Positions 37,231 through 51,338 of a DNA stretch of 64,000 nucleotides are shown piece after piece (the first letter of the stretch is position 1; each line of letters starts with the position of its first letter). Origin of the DNA: CAWGOF01 sp963824225 (GTDB taxonomy: Bacteria; Acidobacteriota; Polarisedimenticolia; Polarisedimenticolales; Polarisedimenticolaceae); NCBI GenBank assembly GCA_963824225.1, contig CAWGOF010000002.1, positions 744,001 to 808,000 of the forward strand, read 5' to 3'. The translations under genes and the position numbers were made by a program. The notes under the pieces are model-generated. The model saw nothing but the letters and a program-made list of their open reading frames with translations, did not search any database and was not told the origin of the DNA.

Positions 37231-38048
37231 CTAGTGGTAGGTCTCGCGATCGGACGGGAACCGCCGCTCGCGCACGTCGTCGGCCCATCGGCGGATCGCC
37301 TCGACCTGGATCGTCGCGGACGTCGGCGTAGCGCCGCACGAACTCGCGGCGCGGGCCGGCGAGCATGCCCAGCAGGTCGTGGATCACGAGGACCTGGCCG
37401 TCGCACGCGCCGCCGGCGCCGATCCCGATCGTCGGCACGGGCACCGTCCGCGGTGATCTCGCGCCGCGAGCTCGGCCGGGATCCCCTCGAGCACGATCGC
37501 GAACACGCCGGCTTCGGCGATCGCCCGGGCGTCGTCGAGCGAGCGATCCGCGCCTCGTCTTCGCCGCGTGCCCTGCACCGGTAGCCGCCCATGCGCAGCA
37601 CCGACTGCGGCGTCAGGCCGAGGTGCCCCATCACCGGGATCTCGGCGTCGAGGAGCGCGCGGATCGCGGGCACCCGCTTCGCGCCGCCCTCGAGCTTCAC
37701 CGCGTCGGCGCCGGCCTCGCGCACGAACCGCGCGGCGTTGCGCACGCGCGTCCTCGGGCCCCAGGTGGTACGACATCCACGGCATGTCGACGACAGCAGC
37801 GCGCTCGCGCCGCGCGCGCCCGACGGCGCGCGCGTGGTGGATCATGTCGTCCATCGTGACGGGCAGCGTGGTCGCGTAGCCCAGCACGCACCATGCCGAG
37901 CGAGTCGCCGACGAGCAGCGCGTCGACGCCGCCGTCCTCGGCGGCCGCCGCGGTCGGCGCGTCGTACGCCGTCAGCACGACGAGCGGGGGGCCGTGGCCC
38001 TTGCGGCGCGCGGAAGGCGGGAACGGTCATGCGTCGGGGGGCGGTCAT
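37231..38048 (-). CDS. panB: Ketopantoate hydroxymethyltransferase (frameshifted in this sequence)
   Basis: Transfers a hydroxymethyl group from methylene-THF to 2-oxoisovalerate, the first pantothenate step. About 272 residues when read through. The start ATG has a strong AAGGAGG. In successive frames one reads MTVPAFRA, then VVLTAYDAPTAAAAEDGGVDALLVGDSLGM, LPVTMDDMIHHARAVGR, VVDMPWMSYHL, GADAVKLEGGAKRVPAIRALLDAEIPVMGHLGLTPQSV and IGIGAGGACDGQVLVIHDLLGML. At least six single-base shifts are needed. The order and spacing are those of an intact PanB. The folate cofactor links it to folK and folD in this window. Confidence 0.83.
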
Positions 38049-38106
38049 CGCGGCCTCCTTGTTCTCCCCGCCGCTCGCGCGGTCGAGGGATCGGTCAGCC
38101 GGGGCT

Positions 38107-38750
38107 CTAGGCCGACGAGCCCAACGGGCGGTAGTACTGCACGCCGCGCTCCATCTTGCGGATCTGCGTCGACCAGCTCGTCCAGGTGCTCCTCGTGCCG
38201 CACGAAGTCGATCTGCGTTCGTGTCGATCACCAGGAGCGGCGTCTGCGTGTAGTGGAAGAAGAAGTAGTTGTACGCCTTGTTGACCTCGTTGACGTAGGC
38301 CTCGGAGATCTCGGACTCGTAGTCGCGGTTGCGGCGCTTGATGCGCTCGATCAGGCGCGCGCGTCTCGGCCTGCAGGAAGATCACGAGGTCGGGCTTCGG
38401 CGTCTGCTGCTCGAGCATGCGCGTACAGCTTGTCGTAGATCAGCAGCTCGCTGTCGTCCAGGTTCAGGTAGGCGAAGATCTTGTCCTTGGGAAAGATGTA
38501 GTCGCAGATCGTGATCTGGTGGAACAGGTCGCGCTGCGTCAGCTCCTGCAGCTGGCGGTAGCGCGACAGCAGGAAGAACAGCTGGGCCTGGAACGCCGCG
38601 CCGGCCTTGTCCTGGTAGAACTCGCGTAGGAACGGGTTCTCGACGTCGCTCGAGAACCTTGTGCGCGTCGAACTTCCTGGCCGAGAGCTCGACGAACGAG
38701 GTCTTGCCGACGCCGATCGGACCCTCGACGGCGATCGATCGGAACTTCAT
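38107..38750 (-). CDS. Deoxynucleoside kinase (frameshifted in this sequence)
   Basis: About 212 residues when read through; deoxyadenosine/deoxyguanosine kinase family. P-loop IAVEGPIGVGKTSF at 7-20. Later blocks in other frames are NPFLREFYQDKAG, LFFLLSRYRQLQELTQRDLFHQ, ICDYIFPKDKIFAYL, LVIFLQAETR (DRY-like region), YNYFFFHYTQTPLLVID and QIRKMERGVQYYRPLG. Single-base insertions near 38655, 38420, 38364, 38215 and 38170 explain the breaks. Its ATG overlaps the folK stop (ATGA), and panB follows after 58 bp. It salvages deoxynucleosides; the precise base specificity cannot be read here. Confidence 0.82.
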
Positions 38751-39297
38751 GGAAGTGGGCGCTCCTCGGTCGCGCGGATTATAGGGGGGGCGTCTCCGAG
38801 CGAGGCAAGCTTGCCGAGGCGCCGCACGACCGCGGGATCGGCGAGCGCGCGAGCTCGTCGGCGACGCTCCGACCGGTGCGCGGGTCGAGTGCGTCGGGCG
38901 CGATCTCGGCGAGCGGCGCGAGCACGAAGCGCCGCGCCCACATCCGCGGATGCGGGAGCGTCAGGCGCGGCTCGTCCGCAGCGCGTCTCGCCGACGCAGC
39001 AGCAGGTCGAGGTCGAGCGTCGCGCGGAGCGTCGGGCACGGTCGCGGACGCGGCCCGCGCGCGCGCTCGAGCGCGAGCAGCAGGTCGAGCAGCGTCGATC
39101 GGCGGGCGCGTCCCGGTCCACCGCGGCGGCCATGTTGAGGAACCAGCGGCTCCGCCGGAGCGTCCACCGGCTCGGTCTCCCAGACCGAGGAGACCCGGCG
39201 CGCGGGAGACCCCGGCCTGCGACAGGGCGCTCAGGCCCTGTCGCAGGTGCGCGGCGCGATCGCCCAGATTGCTGCCCAGACCGAGGAACCCGCGCAC
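38747..39297 (-). CDS. folK: HPPK, 6-hydroxymethyl-dihydropterin pyrophosphokinase (frameshifted in this sequence)
   Basis: About 183 residues when read through, from GTG at 39297. Transfers pyrophosphate from ATP to hydroxymethyl-dihydropterin in folate synthesis. The N-terminal FLGLGSNLGDRAAHLRQGLSAL is diagnostic. After shifts one reads SSVWETEPV, WFLNMAAAV, RDAPRATLDLDLLL and LRLPHPRMWARRFVLAPLAEIAPD, the standard HPPK order with the Asp pair for magnesium. At least five single-base shifts lie between about 38850 and 39210. It is the first gene of the operon that continues with the deoxynucleoside kinase, panB, panC and the DUF3616 gene. Confidence 0.83.
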
Positions 39298-39325
39298 GCC
39301 CGCATCCTACCAACCCCGGGGGCGG

Positions 39326-39354
39326 TTGAATCTCGCCCGTCCCGCCGCTATCAT
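39326..39354 (+). promoter_or_regulatory. Promoter TTGAAT-N17-TATCAT before the TPR gene
   Basis: Best sigma70-like promoter in the window: -35 TTGAAT at 39326-39331, 17-bp spacer and -10 TATCAT at 39349-39354. It lies in the folK/TPR divergent gap and predicts a leader of about 80 bases before the ATG at 39444. Confidence 0.55.
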
Positions 39355-39443
39355 GCGCCGGCCAACCCGCAGTCCGGGCCGAACGCGCAGTCGCGCGTGT
39401 CGCTATCGTCACCCGGACCCGAACCGGAGGCAGCGGCGCAAGC

Positions 39444-40029
39444 ATGCCCACGACCAAGAAGACCGCAGAGCAGAGCGCTCCCGTCCGACAGGAGAGCTAC
39501 GACGCAGTCGATCGCCGCGTACGCCGCGGCGCTCGACCTGATGCACCAGGGCCAGCACGCCGAAGGCCAGAGCGCAGCTTCACTCGTGGTCGCGACGACC
39601 GCGGCCGACGAGCCGAGCCTGACCGAGCGGGCCCGCACTTACGCGCGGATCTGCGCGCGCAAGCCTGGCCGGCCCGCCGCCCGAGCCGTCGAACGCGGAC
39701 GAGCGGCTACCATCGCGGCGGTCGCGCGGCGAACGCCGGACAGCCTCGACGAGGCCCGCGATCGCGCTCCTCGACAGGCGCGTCGCTGACCGACGATCCG
39801 AGCTCGGTGCGCGCGCTGTACGCCCGGGCGTCGGCCTGCGGCGTTGCGGCGCAATCCCGACGCCGCGGTCGCCGAGCTCAGGCGTGCGATCCAGGCCGAG
39901 CCGCGCGTGCGGTTCCAGGCGGTCAACGACCCGGACTTCGAGCCGATCCGCGAGGAGCCGGCGTTCATCGACCTCATCGAGCCGAGCCCGCCGGAGCCTG
40001 AGCGTGGCGCGCTCGGCGCCATGCCCTGA
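39444..40029 (+). CDS. TPR-type protein of unknown function (frameshifted in this sequence)
   Basis: About 190 residues when read through. It starts MPTTKKTAEQSAPVRQ. Helical repeats follow: SIAAYAAALDLMHQGQHAEGQ, ERARTYARICARK, a Pro-rich linker, YHRG-AANAGQPDEARD, LTDDPSSVRALYARASA and NPDAAVAELRRAIQAEPRVRFQAVNDPDFEPIREEPAFIDLI. The last two are TPR-like, and the terminal NDPDFEPIREEPAF signature is common in TPR proteins. Extra bases near 39501, 39664 and 39707 and several more downstream break the frame. It is cytoplasmic, and the downstream glmU starts at or inside its end. Confidence 0.7.
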
Positions 40030-41470
40030 CGCGTCCTGATCCTGGCCGCCGGACAGGGAACGCGCCTGCGCTCGAAGACGATCAAGCTCGCTCCACGCGG
40101 TCGCCGGGCAGGCCGATGGTCGCGCACGTCGCTCGACGCGGCCCGCGCGCTGCGGCCGGTCGAGACCGTCGTCGTCGTGGGCCACGACGCCGATCGCGTG
40201 CGTGCGGCGCTCGATGGGGCCGGCGACGACGTTCGTCGCTCCAGCGCGAGCAGCGCGGGACGGGCCACGCCGTCCTGATCGCAGCGCGCGCGACGCGGCC
40301 GCGTCGGACGCGGCCGCGGCGGCCCGTCGCGCTGCTGATCGTCAACGGCGACCTGCCCGACGCTGCGCGCGACGACGCTCGCGCGCGCTGGTCGATCGCA
40401 CGCACCGGACGCGAAGGCGCCCTGACCCTGCTCACCGCCGAGCTCGACGATCCGGCGGGGTACGGGCGCATCGTCCGCGACGCCGACGGGCGGGTCGCCC
40501 GCATCGTCGAGCACAAGCGACGCTACCGGCGGCCGAGCGCCGCATCGCGCGAGATCAACTGCGGGATCTACTGCGCCGAGCCCGGCGCTGCTCGTGCGCG
40601 CGCTGCAAGCGCGTCCGGCCGGACAACGCGCAGGGCGAGTACTACCTGACCGACGCGGTGCGCGAGCTGTCGCGCGGTGGAGCCGCGGTCGAGGCGCTTG
40701 CGCCACGACGACGCCGCGTCGGAGGTGCTCGGGCGTGAACACGCGCGCCGAGCTGGCGCGGGCCAGCGCCGCGCTCTACGCCCGCAAGGCCGACGAGCTG
40801 CAGGCCGCGGGCGTCACGCTCCTCGACCCGTCGCGCACGTGGATCGATCCGCGAGCGACGATCGGCCGGGACACGGTCGCTCTATCCCGACGTGCTCGAT
40901 CGAGGGCCGATCGTCGATCGGCGAGGACTGCGTCATCCGCTCGGGCACGCGGTTGACCGACATGGTCGCTGGGCAGCGGTGTCGAGATCCTCGACCACTG
41001 CGTCGCTGCGCGACAGCCGCATCGGCGACGGCGTGCGGCTCGGGCCGTTCGCGCACCTGCGGCCGCGGCGCGGCTCGAGGCCGGGCGCAAGGTCGGGAAC
41101 TTCGTCGAGCTGAAGAAGACGCGCCTCGGACGCCGGAGCAAGGCCCGCCACCTGAGCCTACCTGGGCGACGCGACGATCGGTCCGGACTGCAACATCGGC
41201 GCCGGAACGATCACCTGCAACTACGACGGGACGCACAAGCATCGAGACGACGCCTGGGACGCCGGCGTGTTCATCGGCAGCGACACGCAGCTCGTCGCGC
41301 CCGTGCGCGTGGGCGACGGCGCGTACGTCGCCGCCGGGACGACGGTCACCGAGGACGTGCCGCCGGGCGCGCTGGCGATCGCCGCGGCCGCAGCAGGCCA
41401 ACATCCGGGCTGGGTTGCGCGGCGCAAGCAGGCCCAGGCCGGAAGGCGCGCGAAGTCCCGCCGGCCCTGA
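40021..41470 (+). CDS. glmU: Bifunctional GlcNAc-1-P uridylyltransferase / GlcN-1-P acetyltransferase (frameshifted in this sequence)
   Basis: Makes UDP-GlcNAc for peptidoglycan and LPS; about 475 residues when read through. N-terminal pyrophosphorylase: VLILAAGQGTRLRS, then QRGTGHAV, NGDLP, ELDDPAGYGRIVRD, INCGIYC and NAQGEYYLTDAVREL. C-terminal left-handed helix: GVTLLDPSRTWIDPRATIGRDT, IGPDCNIGAGTITCNYDGTHKH, VFIGSDTQLVAPVRVGDGAYVAAGTTVTEDVP. Extra bases are resolved at 40089-40090, 40108-40109, 40130-40131, 40224-40225 and 40237-40238, with others further on. The start is uncertain: the first in-frame block begins at 40033, with ATG 40021 separated from it by a shift. Confidence 0.85.
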
Positions 41471-41481
41471 CCCGCGCGCTC

Positions 41482-41511
41482 TTGGATCCCTGCCAGCCGG
41501 CGACGTATATT
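41482..41511 (+). promoter_or_regulatory. Promoter TTGGAT-N18-TATATT before glmS
   Basis: -35 TTGGAT at 41482-41487 and -10 TATATT at 41506-41511, in the 75-bp gap between glmU and glmS. A GGAGGAGG ribosome site (about 41527-41535) precedes the ATG at 41546. I see no glmS ribozyme. Confidence 0.5.
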
Positions 41512-41545
41512 CGCTCCGGGCTCGGCGGAGGAGGGGCGGCACCGC

Positions 41546-46278
<4,733 letters not shown>

Positions 46279-46284
46279 CGGGGG

Positions 46285-46292
46285 ATTATATA
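46285..46292. promoter_or_regulatory. Overlapping divergent -10 boxes
   Basis: ATTATATA contains TATAAT on the minus strand (46285-46290), ending 6 bp before the ATG at 46278. It also contains TATATA on the plus strand (46287-46292), ending 11 bp before the ATG at 46304. Both genes would have almost no leader. Confidence 0.5.
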
Positions 46293-46303
46293 GAGGTAGT
46301 AGA

Positions 46304-48595
46304 ATGAAGCGCCCGAGCACTCACGTGTCGCAATACTCCGCCCCAGCATCGTCGTGGCTCGACGACCTCAACCCGCAGCAGGTCGAGGCCGTGACGTATG
46401 GCGCGGGCCCGCTCCTCGTGCTCGCCGGTGCGGGCTCGGGCAAGACGCGCGTGATCGTGCACCGCATCGCCTGGCTCATCGGCGAAGCGGGCGTCCCGCC
46501 CGAGACGATCCTCGCCGTGACGTTCACGAACAAGGCCGCGGGCGAGATGCGCGAGCGCGTCGAGCGCCTCCTCGGCTCGCAGAGCCGAGGAGCGTGGATC
46601 GGCACGTTCCACGCGCTGTGCCTGCGGATCCTCAGGCGCGACGGCGCGCGCATCGGTATCGGGCCGGGCTTCGAGATCTACGACACGGACGATCAGCTGG
46701 CGTTGATCAAGCGCATCCTGAAGTCCGAGGAGGCCGATCCGTCGTCCTCCGGCACGCCACGCTCGGTCCTGAGCCGAATCTCCCGGGCCAAGAACGCGCT
46801 CGAGAGCCCGCAGGCCTACGCCCGCCGCGCGTTCAACCCCGACGCCAAGCTCGCCGCGCGGGTGTACGAGGAGTACGAGCAGGCGCTGCGCAGCTCGAAC
46901 GCCGTCGACTTCGACGACCTGCTGGTGAAGACGCTCGAGCTGTTCGATCGCCACCCCGAGCTCGCCCGGGCGTACGCCGACCGGTGCCTGCACCTGCTCG
47001 TCGACGAGTACCAGGACACGAATCGGCCGCAGTACCTCCTCGTGCGCCACCTCGGCGCGAGCCACGGCAACGTGTGCGTCGTCGGCGACGAGGACCAGAG
47101 CATCTACCGCTTCCGCGGCGCCGAGATCCGCAACATCCTGGAGTTCGAGGCCGACCACCCGGGGACGCGGACGATCCGCCTCGAGCAGAACTACCGCTCG
47201 AGCGGGACGATCATCCGCGCCGCCGGCGCCGTGATCGCGAACAACATGCGGCGCAAGGGCAAGACGCTGTGGACCTCGAACCCGTCGGGCGAGAAGATCG
47301 AGCTGTGCCGGGCGATCGACGACCGCGGCGAAGCATCGTGGATCGCCAAGCGCATCGACCAGCTGTCGAGCGAGACGTCCTACGAAGGCGTCGCCGTGCT
47401 GTACCGCACGAATGCGCAATCGCGGCAGATCGAGGAGCGGCTGCGCGCCGAAAGCATCCCGTACCGCGTCGTCGGCTCGGTTCAGTTCTACGAGCGCCGG
47501 GAGATCAAGGACCTCCTGGCGTACCTCAAGCTCGCGGTGAACCCGGCGGACGACGTCGCGTTTCGCCGCGTGGTCAACACGCCGACGCGCGGGATCGGCG
47601 ATTCGACGCTCCAGGGGATCGAGACCGTGGCGCGCGCGAACGGCGAGCCGCTCCTCGCGGCCGCCGCCCGGGCGGTCGCCGACGGACAGATCACGGGTCG
47701 TGCGGCGCGCGGACTGACCGCGTTCCTCGACCTCGTCGCCGAGGTCGCCCACAAGGCGGCGGGCGGCCAGGTCGCGGGTCTGGTCGAGCACATCACCGAG
47801 GCGGTCGACTACGCGGGACATCTCGCGCGAGCGTTCCCCGGCGAGGCTCAGGACCGGATCGAGAACGTCCGCGCGCTCGTCTCGGCCGCGGTCGAGTACG
47901 TCGAGGAGGCGGAGGAGCCGTCGCTCCTGTCGTTCCTCGATCGCCTGGCGCTCGTCTCGGATGCCGACGAGGTCGGCCGCGGCCCCGGCGTCACGCTGAT
48001 GACGATCCACTGCGCCAAGGGGCTCGAGTACGCGGTCGTGTTCCTCATCGGGCTCGAGGAGAACCTGTTTCCCCACGCCATGTCGAGCAACGACGAGGAG
48101 GACGTCGAGGAGGAGCGCCGCCTGTGCTACGTCGCGCTGACGCGGGCCAAGCGCCGGCTGTTCCTCGCGTGCGCGCAGTTCCGGCGGATCCAGGGCGCGT
48201 TGCTCCCGAACCCGCCGTCGCGGTTCCTCGACGAGATCCCGACCGATCTGGTTCGCGAGGTGGTCCCGCCGCTCGCCGGCGCGCTGCGCGAGGCGTGGAG
48301 CGAGCGCTCGTCGGGCTACCGGGCCTACGGAGCGTCCCAATCCTCCGCCGCGCACGCGGCGGCAAAGAGGACCGCCGCGGCGCCCAAGCCGTCCGTTCGA
48401 CAGTCGCGGACCGCCCCGCCGCCGGCGGACGGCCTCGCACCGGGCGCGTGGATCCGGCACCCGCAGTTCGGCTCGGGCCAGATCCTCGACCGCGAAGGCG
48501 ACGGCAAGGGCCTCAAGCTGACGATCTTCTTCTCGGACTACGGGGCGAAGAAGATCCTCGCGGCCTACACCAGGCTCGAGCTGCGCGTCGACTGA
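46304..48595 (+). CDS. UvrD/PcrA-type ATP-dependent DNA helicase
   Basis: 763 residues from ATG at 46304, with GAGGT 7-11 bp upstream; the longer frame from 46163 is a shadow of the divergent gene. Superfamily-1 3'-5' helicase for repair and replication-fork clearing. Motifs in order: LNPQQVEAV (Q), LAGAGSGKTRV (I), FTNKAAGEMRERV (Ia), VDEYQDTN (II, near 232), VVGDEDQSIYRFRGA (III), RLEQNYRS (IV), MTIHCAKGLEYAVVFLIGLEENLFP (V) and EERRLCYVALTRAKRRL (VI). The C-terminus has the PcrA/UvrD tail HPQFGSGQILDREGDGKGLKLTIFFSDYGAKKI. galE follows after 4 bp. Confidence 0.95.
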   Translation: MKRPSTHVSQYSAPASSWLDDLNPQQVEAVTYGAGPLLVLAGAGSGKTRVIVHRIAWLIGEAGVPPETILAVTFTNKAAGEMRERVERLLGSQSRGAWIGTFHALCLRILRRDGARIGIGPGFEIYDTDDQLALIKRILKSEEADPSSSGTPRSVLSRISRAKNALESPQAYARRAFNPDAKLAARVYEEYEQALRSSNAVDFDDLLVKTLELFDRHPELARAYADRCLHLLVDEYQDTNRPQYLLVRHLGASHGNVCVVGDEDQSIYRFRGAEIRNILEFEADHPGTRTIRLEQNYRSSGTIIRAAGAVIANNMRRKGKTLWTSNPSGEKIELCRAIDDRGEASWIAKRIDQLSSETSYEGVAVLYRTNAQSRQIEERLRAESIPYRVVGSVQFYERREIKDLLAYLKLAVNPADDVAFRRVVNTPTRGIGDSTLQGIETVARANGEPLLAAAARAVADGQITGRAARGLTAFLDLVAEVAHKAAGGQVAGLVEHITEAVDYAGHLARAFPGEAQDRIENVRALVSAAVEYVEEAEEPSLLSFLDRLALVSDADEVGRGPGVTLMTIHCAKGLEYAVVFLIGLEENLFPHAMSSNDEEDVEEERRLCYVALTRAKRRLFLACAQFRRIQGALLPNPPSRFLDEIPTDLVREVVPPLAGALREAWSERSSGYRAYGASQSSAAHAAAKRTAAAPKPSVRQSRTAPPPADGLAPGAWIRHPQFGSGQILDREGDGKGLKLTIFFSDYGAKKILAAYTRLELRVD

Positions 48596-48599
48596 CCGC

Positions 48600-49568
48600 G
48601 TGGCGATCCTGGTCACGGGCGGCGCGGGCTACGTCGGCTCGCACACGGTCAAGCGTCTCGTCGAGCACGGCGCGCGCGTCGTCGTCCTCGACACGCTCGA
48701 GCGCGGCCACGCCGAGCTCGTCCGGGGCGCCGAGCTGATCGTCGGAAACGTCGCCGACCGCGCGCTCGTCGATCGAGTTCTCGCGCGCCACCGGGTCGAC
48801 GCCGTGATGCACTTCGCGGCCTATGCGTCGGTCGAGGAGTCGGTACGCGAGCCCGAGCGCTACTGGCGCAACAACGTCGACGCGACACGCGTGCTGCTCG
48901 AAGCGCTGGCCGCAGCAGGCGTGTCCCAGATCGTGTTCTCGTCCTCGTGCTCGACCTACGGCATCCCGGACGAGCTGCCGATCACGGAGACGCACCCGCA
49001 GCGGCCGATCAACCCGTACGGGGAGACCAAGGTCGCCGTCGAGCGCATGCTCGCCGAGCGCGAGCGGACGCACGGTCTACGCTCGGTCGTGTTCCGATAT
49101 TTCAACGCCGCAGGAGCCGACCCCTCCGGCGAGATCGGCGAATGGCACGATCCCGAGACGCGGCTGATCCCGCTCGTGCTCGATGCGGCACTCGGACGCC
49201 GGGACGCAGTGCTGATCTGCGGCACCGACTACCCGACGCCCGACGGCACGTGCATCCGCGACTACATCCACGTGTCGGATATCGCCGATGCGCACGTGCT
49301 GGGCCTCGAGCACCTAGCCGCCAGTCAACCCGGCGACGTGTTCAACCTCGGCAACGGTGCCGGCTTCTCGGTCCGCGAGGTCATCGCCACCGCCGAGCGT
49401 GTCACCGGCCGCCCGATCCCCCAGCGCGTTGCGCCGCGCAGACCCGGCGATCCACCGGCGCTCGTTGGTAGCTCCGAGAAGGCCCGGCGCGTCCTGGACT
49501 GGGCCCCGCGGCTCGGCGGGCTCGAGACGATCATCGCCACCGCGTGGCGCTGGCACAGACGGCGGTAG
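48600..49568 (+). CDS. galE: UDP-glucose 4-epimerase
   Basis: 322 residues from a GTG. Interconverts UDP-glucose and UDP-galactose, or the GlcNAc forms, supplying galactose units for surface polysaccharide. VTGGAGYVGSHTVKRL binds NAD. The catalytic triad is in SSSCSTYG and NPYGETKVAVERML (Tyr-x-x-x-Lys at about 140-144). RYFNAAGADPSGEIGEWHDPETRLIPLVL and GTCIRDYIHVSDIADAHVL are GalE-specific. It may be cotranscribed with the helicase (4-bp gap), which is an odd functional pairing. Confidence 0.94.
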   Translation: MAILVTGGAGYVGSHTVKRLVEHGARVVVLDTLERGHAELVRGAELIVGNVADRALVDRVLARHRVDAVMHFAAYASVEESVREPERYWRNNVDATRVLLEALAAAGVSQIVFSSSCSTYGIPDELPITETHPQRPINPYGETKVAVERMLAERERTHGLRSVVFRYFNAAGADPSGEIGEWHDPETRLIPLVLDAALGRRDAVLICGTDYPTPDGTCIRDYIHVSDIADAHVLGLEHLAASQPGDVFNLGNGAGFSVREVIATAERVTGRPIPQRVAPRRPGDPPALVGSSEKARRVLDWAPRLGGLETIIATAWRWHRRR

Positions 49569-49571
49569 GGA

Positions 49572-49599
49572 GGCCGGAGAGCCCTCGCGCTCCCCGGCC
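49572..49599. terminator. Hairpin between convergent galE and OmpA-family gene
   Basis: Ten-base arms ggccggagag (49572-49581) and ctccccggcc (49590-49599) pair with one mismatch and an 8-base loop. There is no T-run, so Rho-independent function is uncertain, but the position between two converging genes suits a bidirectional terminator. Confidence 0.5.
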
Positions 49600-49609
49600 C
49601 GTCCTCGAG

Positions 49610-50224
49610 CTACTGCAACACCACCAGCACGACCCGGCGGTTCTGCGCCCGGCCCTCGCGCGACTGGTTGTCCGCGACCGGCTCCGACTCGCCGTACGAG
49701 ATCGAGTTCATCCGGTGGAGCGCGATGCCCTGCTTCGACAGGTAGTACCGCGCTGCGTCGGCTCGGGCCTGGCCGAGGTCCTCGTTGTACGCCTCGGCGC
49801 CGACCTGGTCCGTGTGTCCCTGGATCTCGATATACACGTTCTTGTTCGCGGCCTTGAGCTCGTTGGCGAACTCCGCGAGCGCCGCCTGCGCCTCGGGCGA
49901 GAGCTCCTTCTTGTTGAAGCCGAACTTCACCTTGTCGTCCGAGAGCACGGTCTCGTAGAGGAACTTGCCCTCGGCCAGCTTGCCCGCGGCGACCGCGCGA
50001 TCGAGCGCCTCCTGCGCGGTTTTCGAGGTCGTGGTGATCCGGGCGTCGTGGTCCACGAGTCGGGTCTGGGCGTCTTCGACCTGCGTCTCGACACCTTCCA
50101 CCCGCTCGTCGACCTGGCCCACCTCACCCCTGACGAATTTCTTCGTTGCGCAGCCGGTGCCTGCGATCAGCAGGCCCAGCGCAATCACGGCCATCGTGCG
50201 CGCGATCCGGTTCGTGCCCTGCAT
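49610..50224 (-). CDS. OmpA/Pal-family peptidoglycan-binding lipoprotein
   Basis: 204 residues from ATG at 50224 with a strong AAAGGAGGG site. The signal peptide ends in a lipobox-like LLIAGTGC (Cys about 25), so the protein should be a lipoprotein. Residues ~30-90 form a coiled coil (VRGEVGQVDERVEGVETQVEDAQTRLVDHDARI), which spans the periplasm. The OmpA domain (~95-204) has VKFGFNKKELSPEAQAALAEFA, YIEIQGHTDQVGAEAYNEDLGQARADAARYYL and ISYGESEPVADNQSREGRAQNRRVVLVV. It ties the outer membrane to the cell wall. Confidence 0.9.
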   Translation of the reverse strand: MQGTNRIARTMAVIALGLLIAGTGCATKKFVRGEVGQVDERVEGVETQVEDAQTRLVDHDARITTTSKTAQEALDRAVAAGKLAEGKFLYETVLSDDKVKFGFNKKELSPEAQAALAEFANELKAANKNVYIEIQGHTDQVGAEAYNEDLGQARADAARYYLSKQGIALHRMNSISYGESEPVADNQSREGRAQNRRVVLVVLQ

Positions 50225-50274
50225 GGAACACCCTCCTTTTGGGGAATGGACGATTGCGTTGTGAAACTCGACTC

Positions 50275-51303
50275 TCATCTCTTCCTTCCGTTGGCGGCCG
50301 CGGGGACCTCGGGGTCGAGGCCGTAGTACCCGTGGCGGAAGCTCAACGCGCGCTTGCCGCTGCCCTCGACTTGCACCTCGAGCCGATGCTCCCGGGCCCG
50401 GCCCGCCCCGCCCACGCTGAAGCCCAGGACGTACTGGTGACGCAGATCCTCGAGCATCTCCGCACACGCTGGCCCGAGCTCCTCGGGCCGGCCGAGCGAG
50501 TGATAGCGACCCCCGGTGAACGATGCGAGCAGGCTGAGCATGTCGGCGAGGCGATACGCCTCTTCGAGGTCGTCGCCCTCCGAGGCTTGCCCGGCGCCCA
50601 TGCCGAGGACGTACACCGGCAGCTCGGCTTCGCGCACGAGCTGGCGCGCGTGCTCGGCATCCATCGTGCTCGCGTTGTCCACGCCGTCCGTAATGAGGAG
50701 CGCGGCGCGCTTCACGCCGTGGCGCTCGCCGAGGATCCGCGGGAGCCGCGCGATCGCGTCCTGGAGCGCGGTCTTGCCGTACGCCTCCCACGCGTCGACC
50801 GCCTCGCGCAACACGGCGACGTCGCTCGTGAACGGCACGTCGATCTCGAACACGCCGCCGGCGAACCAGGCGAGAGCGAACTCATCACCAGCGCGCGCGT
50901 GGTCCAAGAGGTACCGTACCGCGGCGCGACTCTCGTCGAGCTTCCCGCCGTTGGCCATGCTCCCCGACAGGTCCTGCAGGATGACGAGGCTCACGGGGGC
51001 GGTCGCGCCGGTCTCGAAGGTGTCGAACGCCGCGGGCCGGCCGTCGACGAGCAGACGGAAATCGTTGCGCTTGAGATCGCGGACGTACCCGTCCTGCGAG
51101 CGCACGACGATCGGGACGTACACATAGCCCACGGACACCTGATCCTGGAGCGTTGCACCTGGCTTGTCGGTGTCCCCGGCGGTCGGCGGTGTCAGAGTTA
51201 CCACGCAGCACACGGTGGCTGCGCAAACCTGCAACGCGGACCGGGATTTCCACGTAACCCACACGGCGATCGCCCGTAGGTTGCAAGTCCCCTGCCAGCG
51301 CAC
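50275..51303 (-). CDS. Secreted von Willebrand factor A domain protein
   Basis: 342 residues from a GTG; a later GTG (VWVTWKSRS) would give a shorter signal region. Hydrophobic segment about 25-40. An N-terminal beta domain (IVVRSQDGYVRDLKRNDFRLLVDG) is followed by a VWA domain with a complete MIDAS start, LVILQDLSGSMANG (Asp-x-Ser-x-Ser, about 105). TALQDAI and LLITDGVDNAS follow, and the C-terminus reads VEGSGKRALSFRHGYYGLD. This VWFA architecture is common in Acidobacteriota. Function is unknown; it probably binds protein in the periplasm or outside. Located 50 bp before the OmpA-family gene in the same orientation. Confidence 0.82.
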   Translation of the reverse strand: MRWQGTCNLRAIAVWVTWKSRSALQVCAATVCCVVTLTPPTAGDTDKPGATLQDQVSVGYVYVPIVVRSQDGYVRDLKRNDFRLLVDGRPAAFDTFETGATAPVSLVILQDLSGSMANGGKLDESRAAVRYLLDHARAGDEFALAWFAGGVFEIDVPFTSDVAVLREAVDAWEAYGKTALQDAIARLPRILGERHGVKRAALLITDGVDNASTMDAEHARQLVREAELPVYVLGMGAGQASEGDDLEEAYRLADMLSLLASFTGGRYHSLGRPEELGPACAEMLEDLRHQYVLGFSVGGAGRAREHRLEVQVEGSGKRALSFRHGYYGLDPEVPAAANGRKR

Positions 51304-51324
51304 GGCGTCGACGCCCCGGCGTGG

Positions 51325-51330
51325 TATAGA
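51325..51330 (+). promoter_or_regulatory. -10 box (TATAGA) 8 bp before the BtuF-like gene
   Basis: TATAGA ends 8 bp before the ATG at 51339, so the predicted transcript starts at or next to the start codon. No ribosome site fits in between. Confidence 0.4.
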
Positions 51331-51338
51331 ACTGGCTT

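Noticed and set aside
41471..41545. A glmS ribozyme or riboswitch upstream of glmS
   Set aside because: The gap is only 75 bp and holds a promoter and ribosome site; there is no room or sequence for the ribozyme core.
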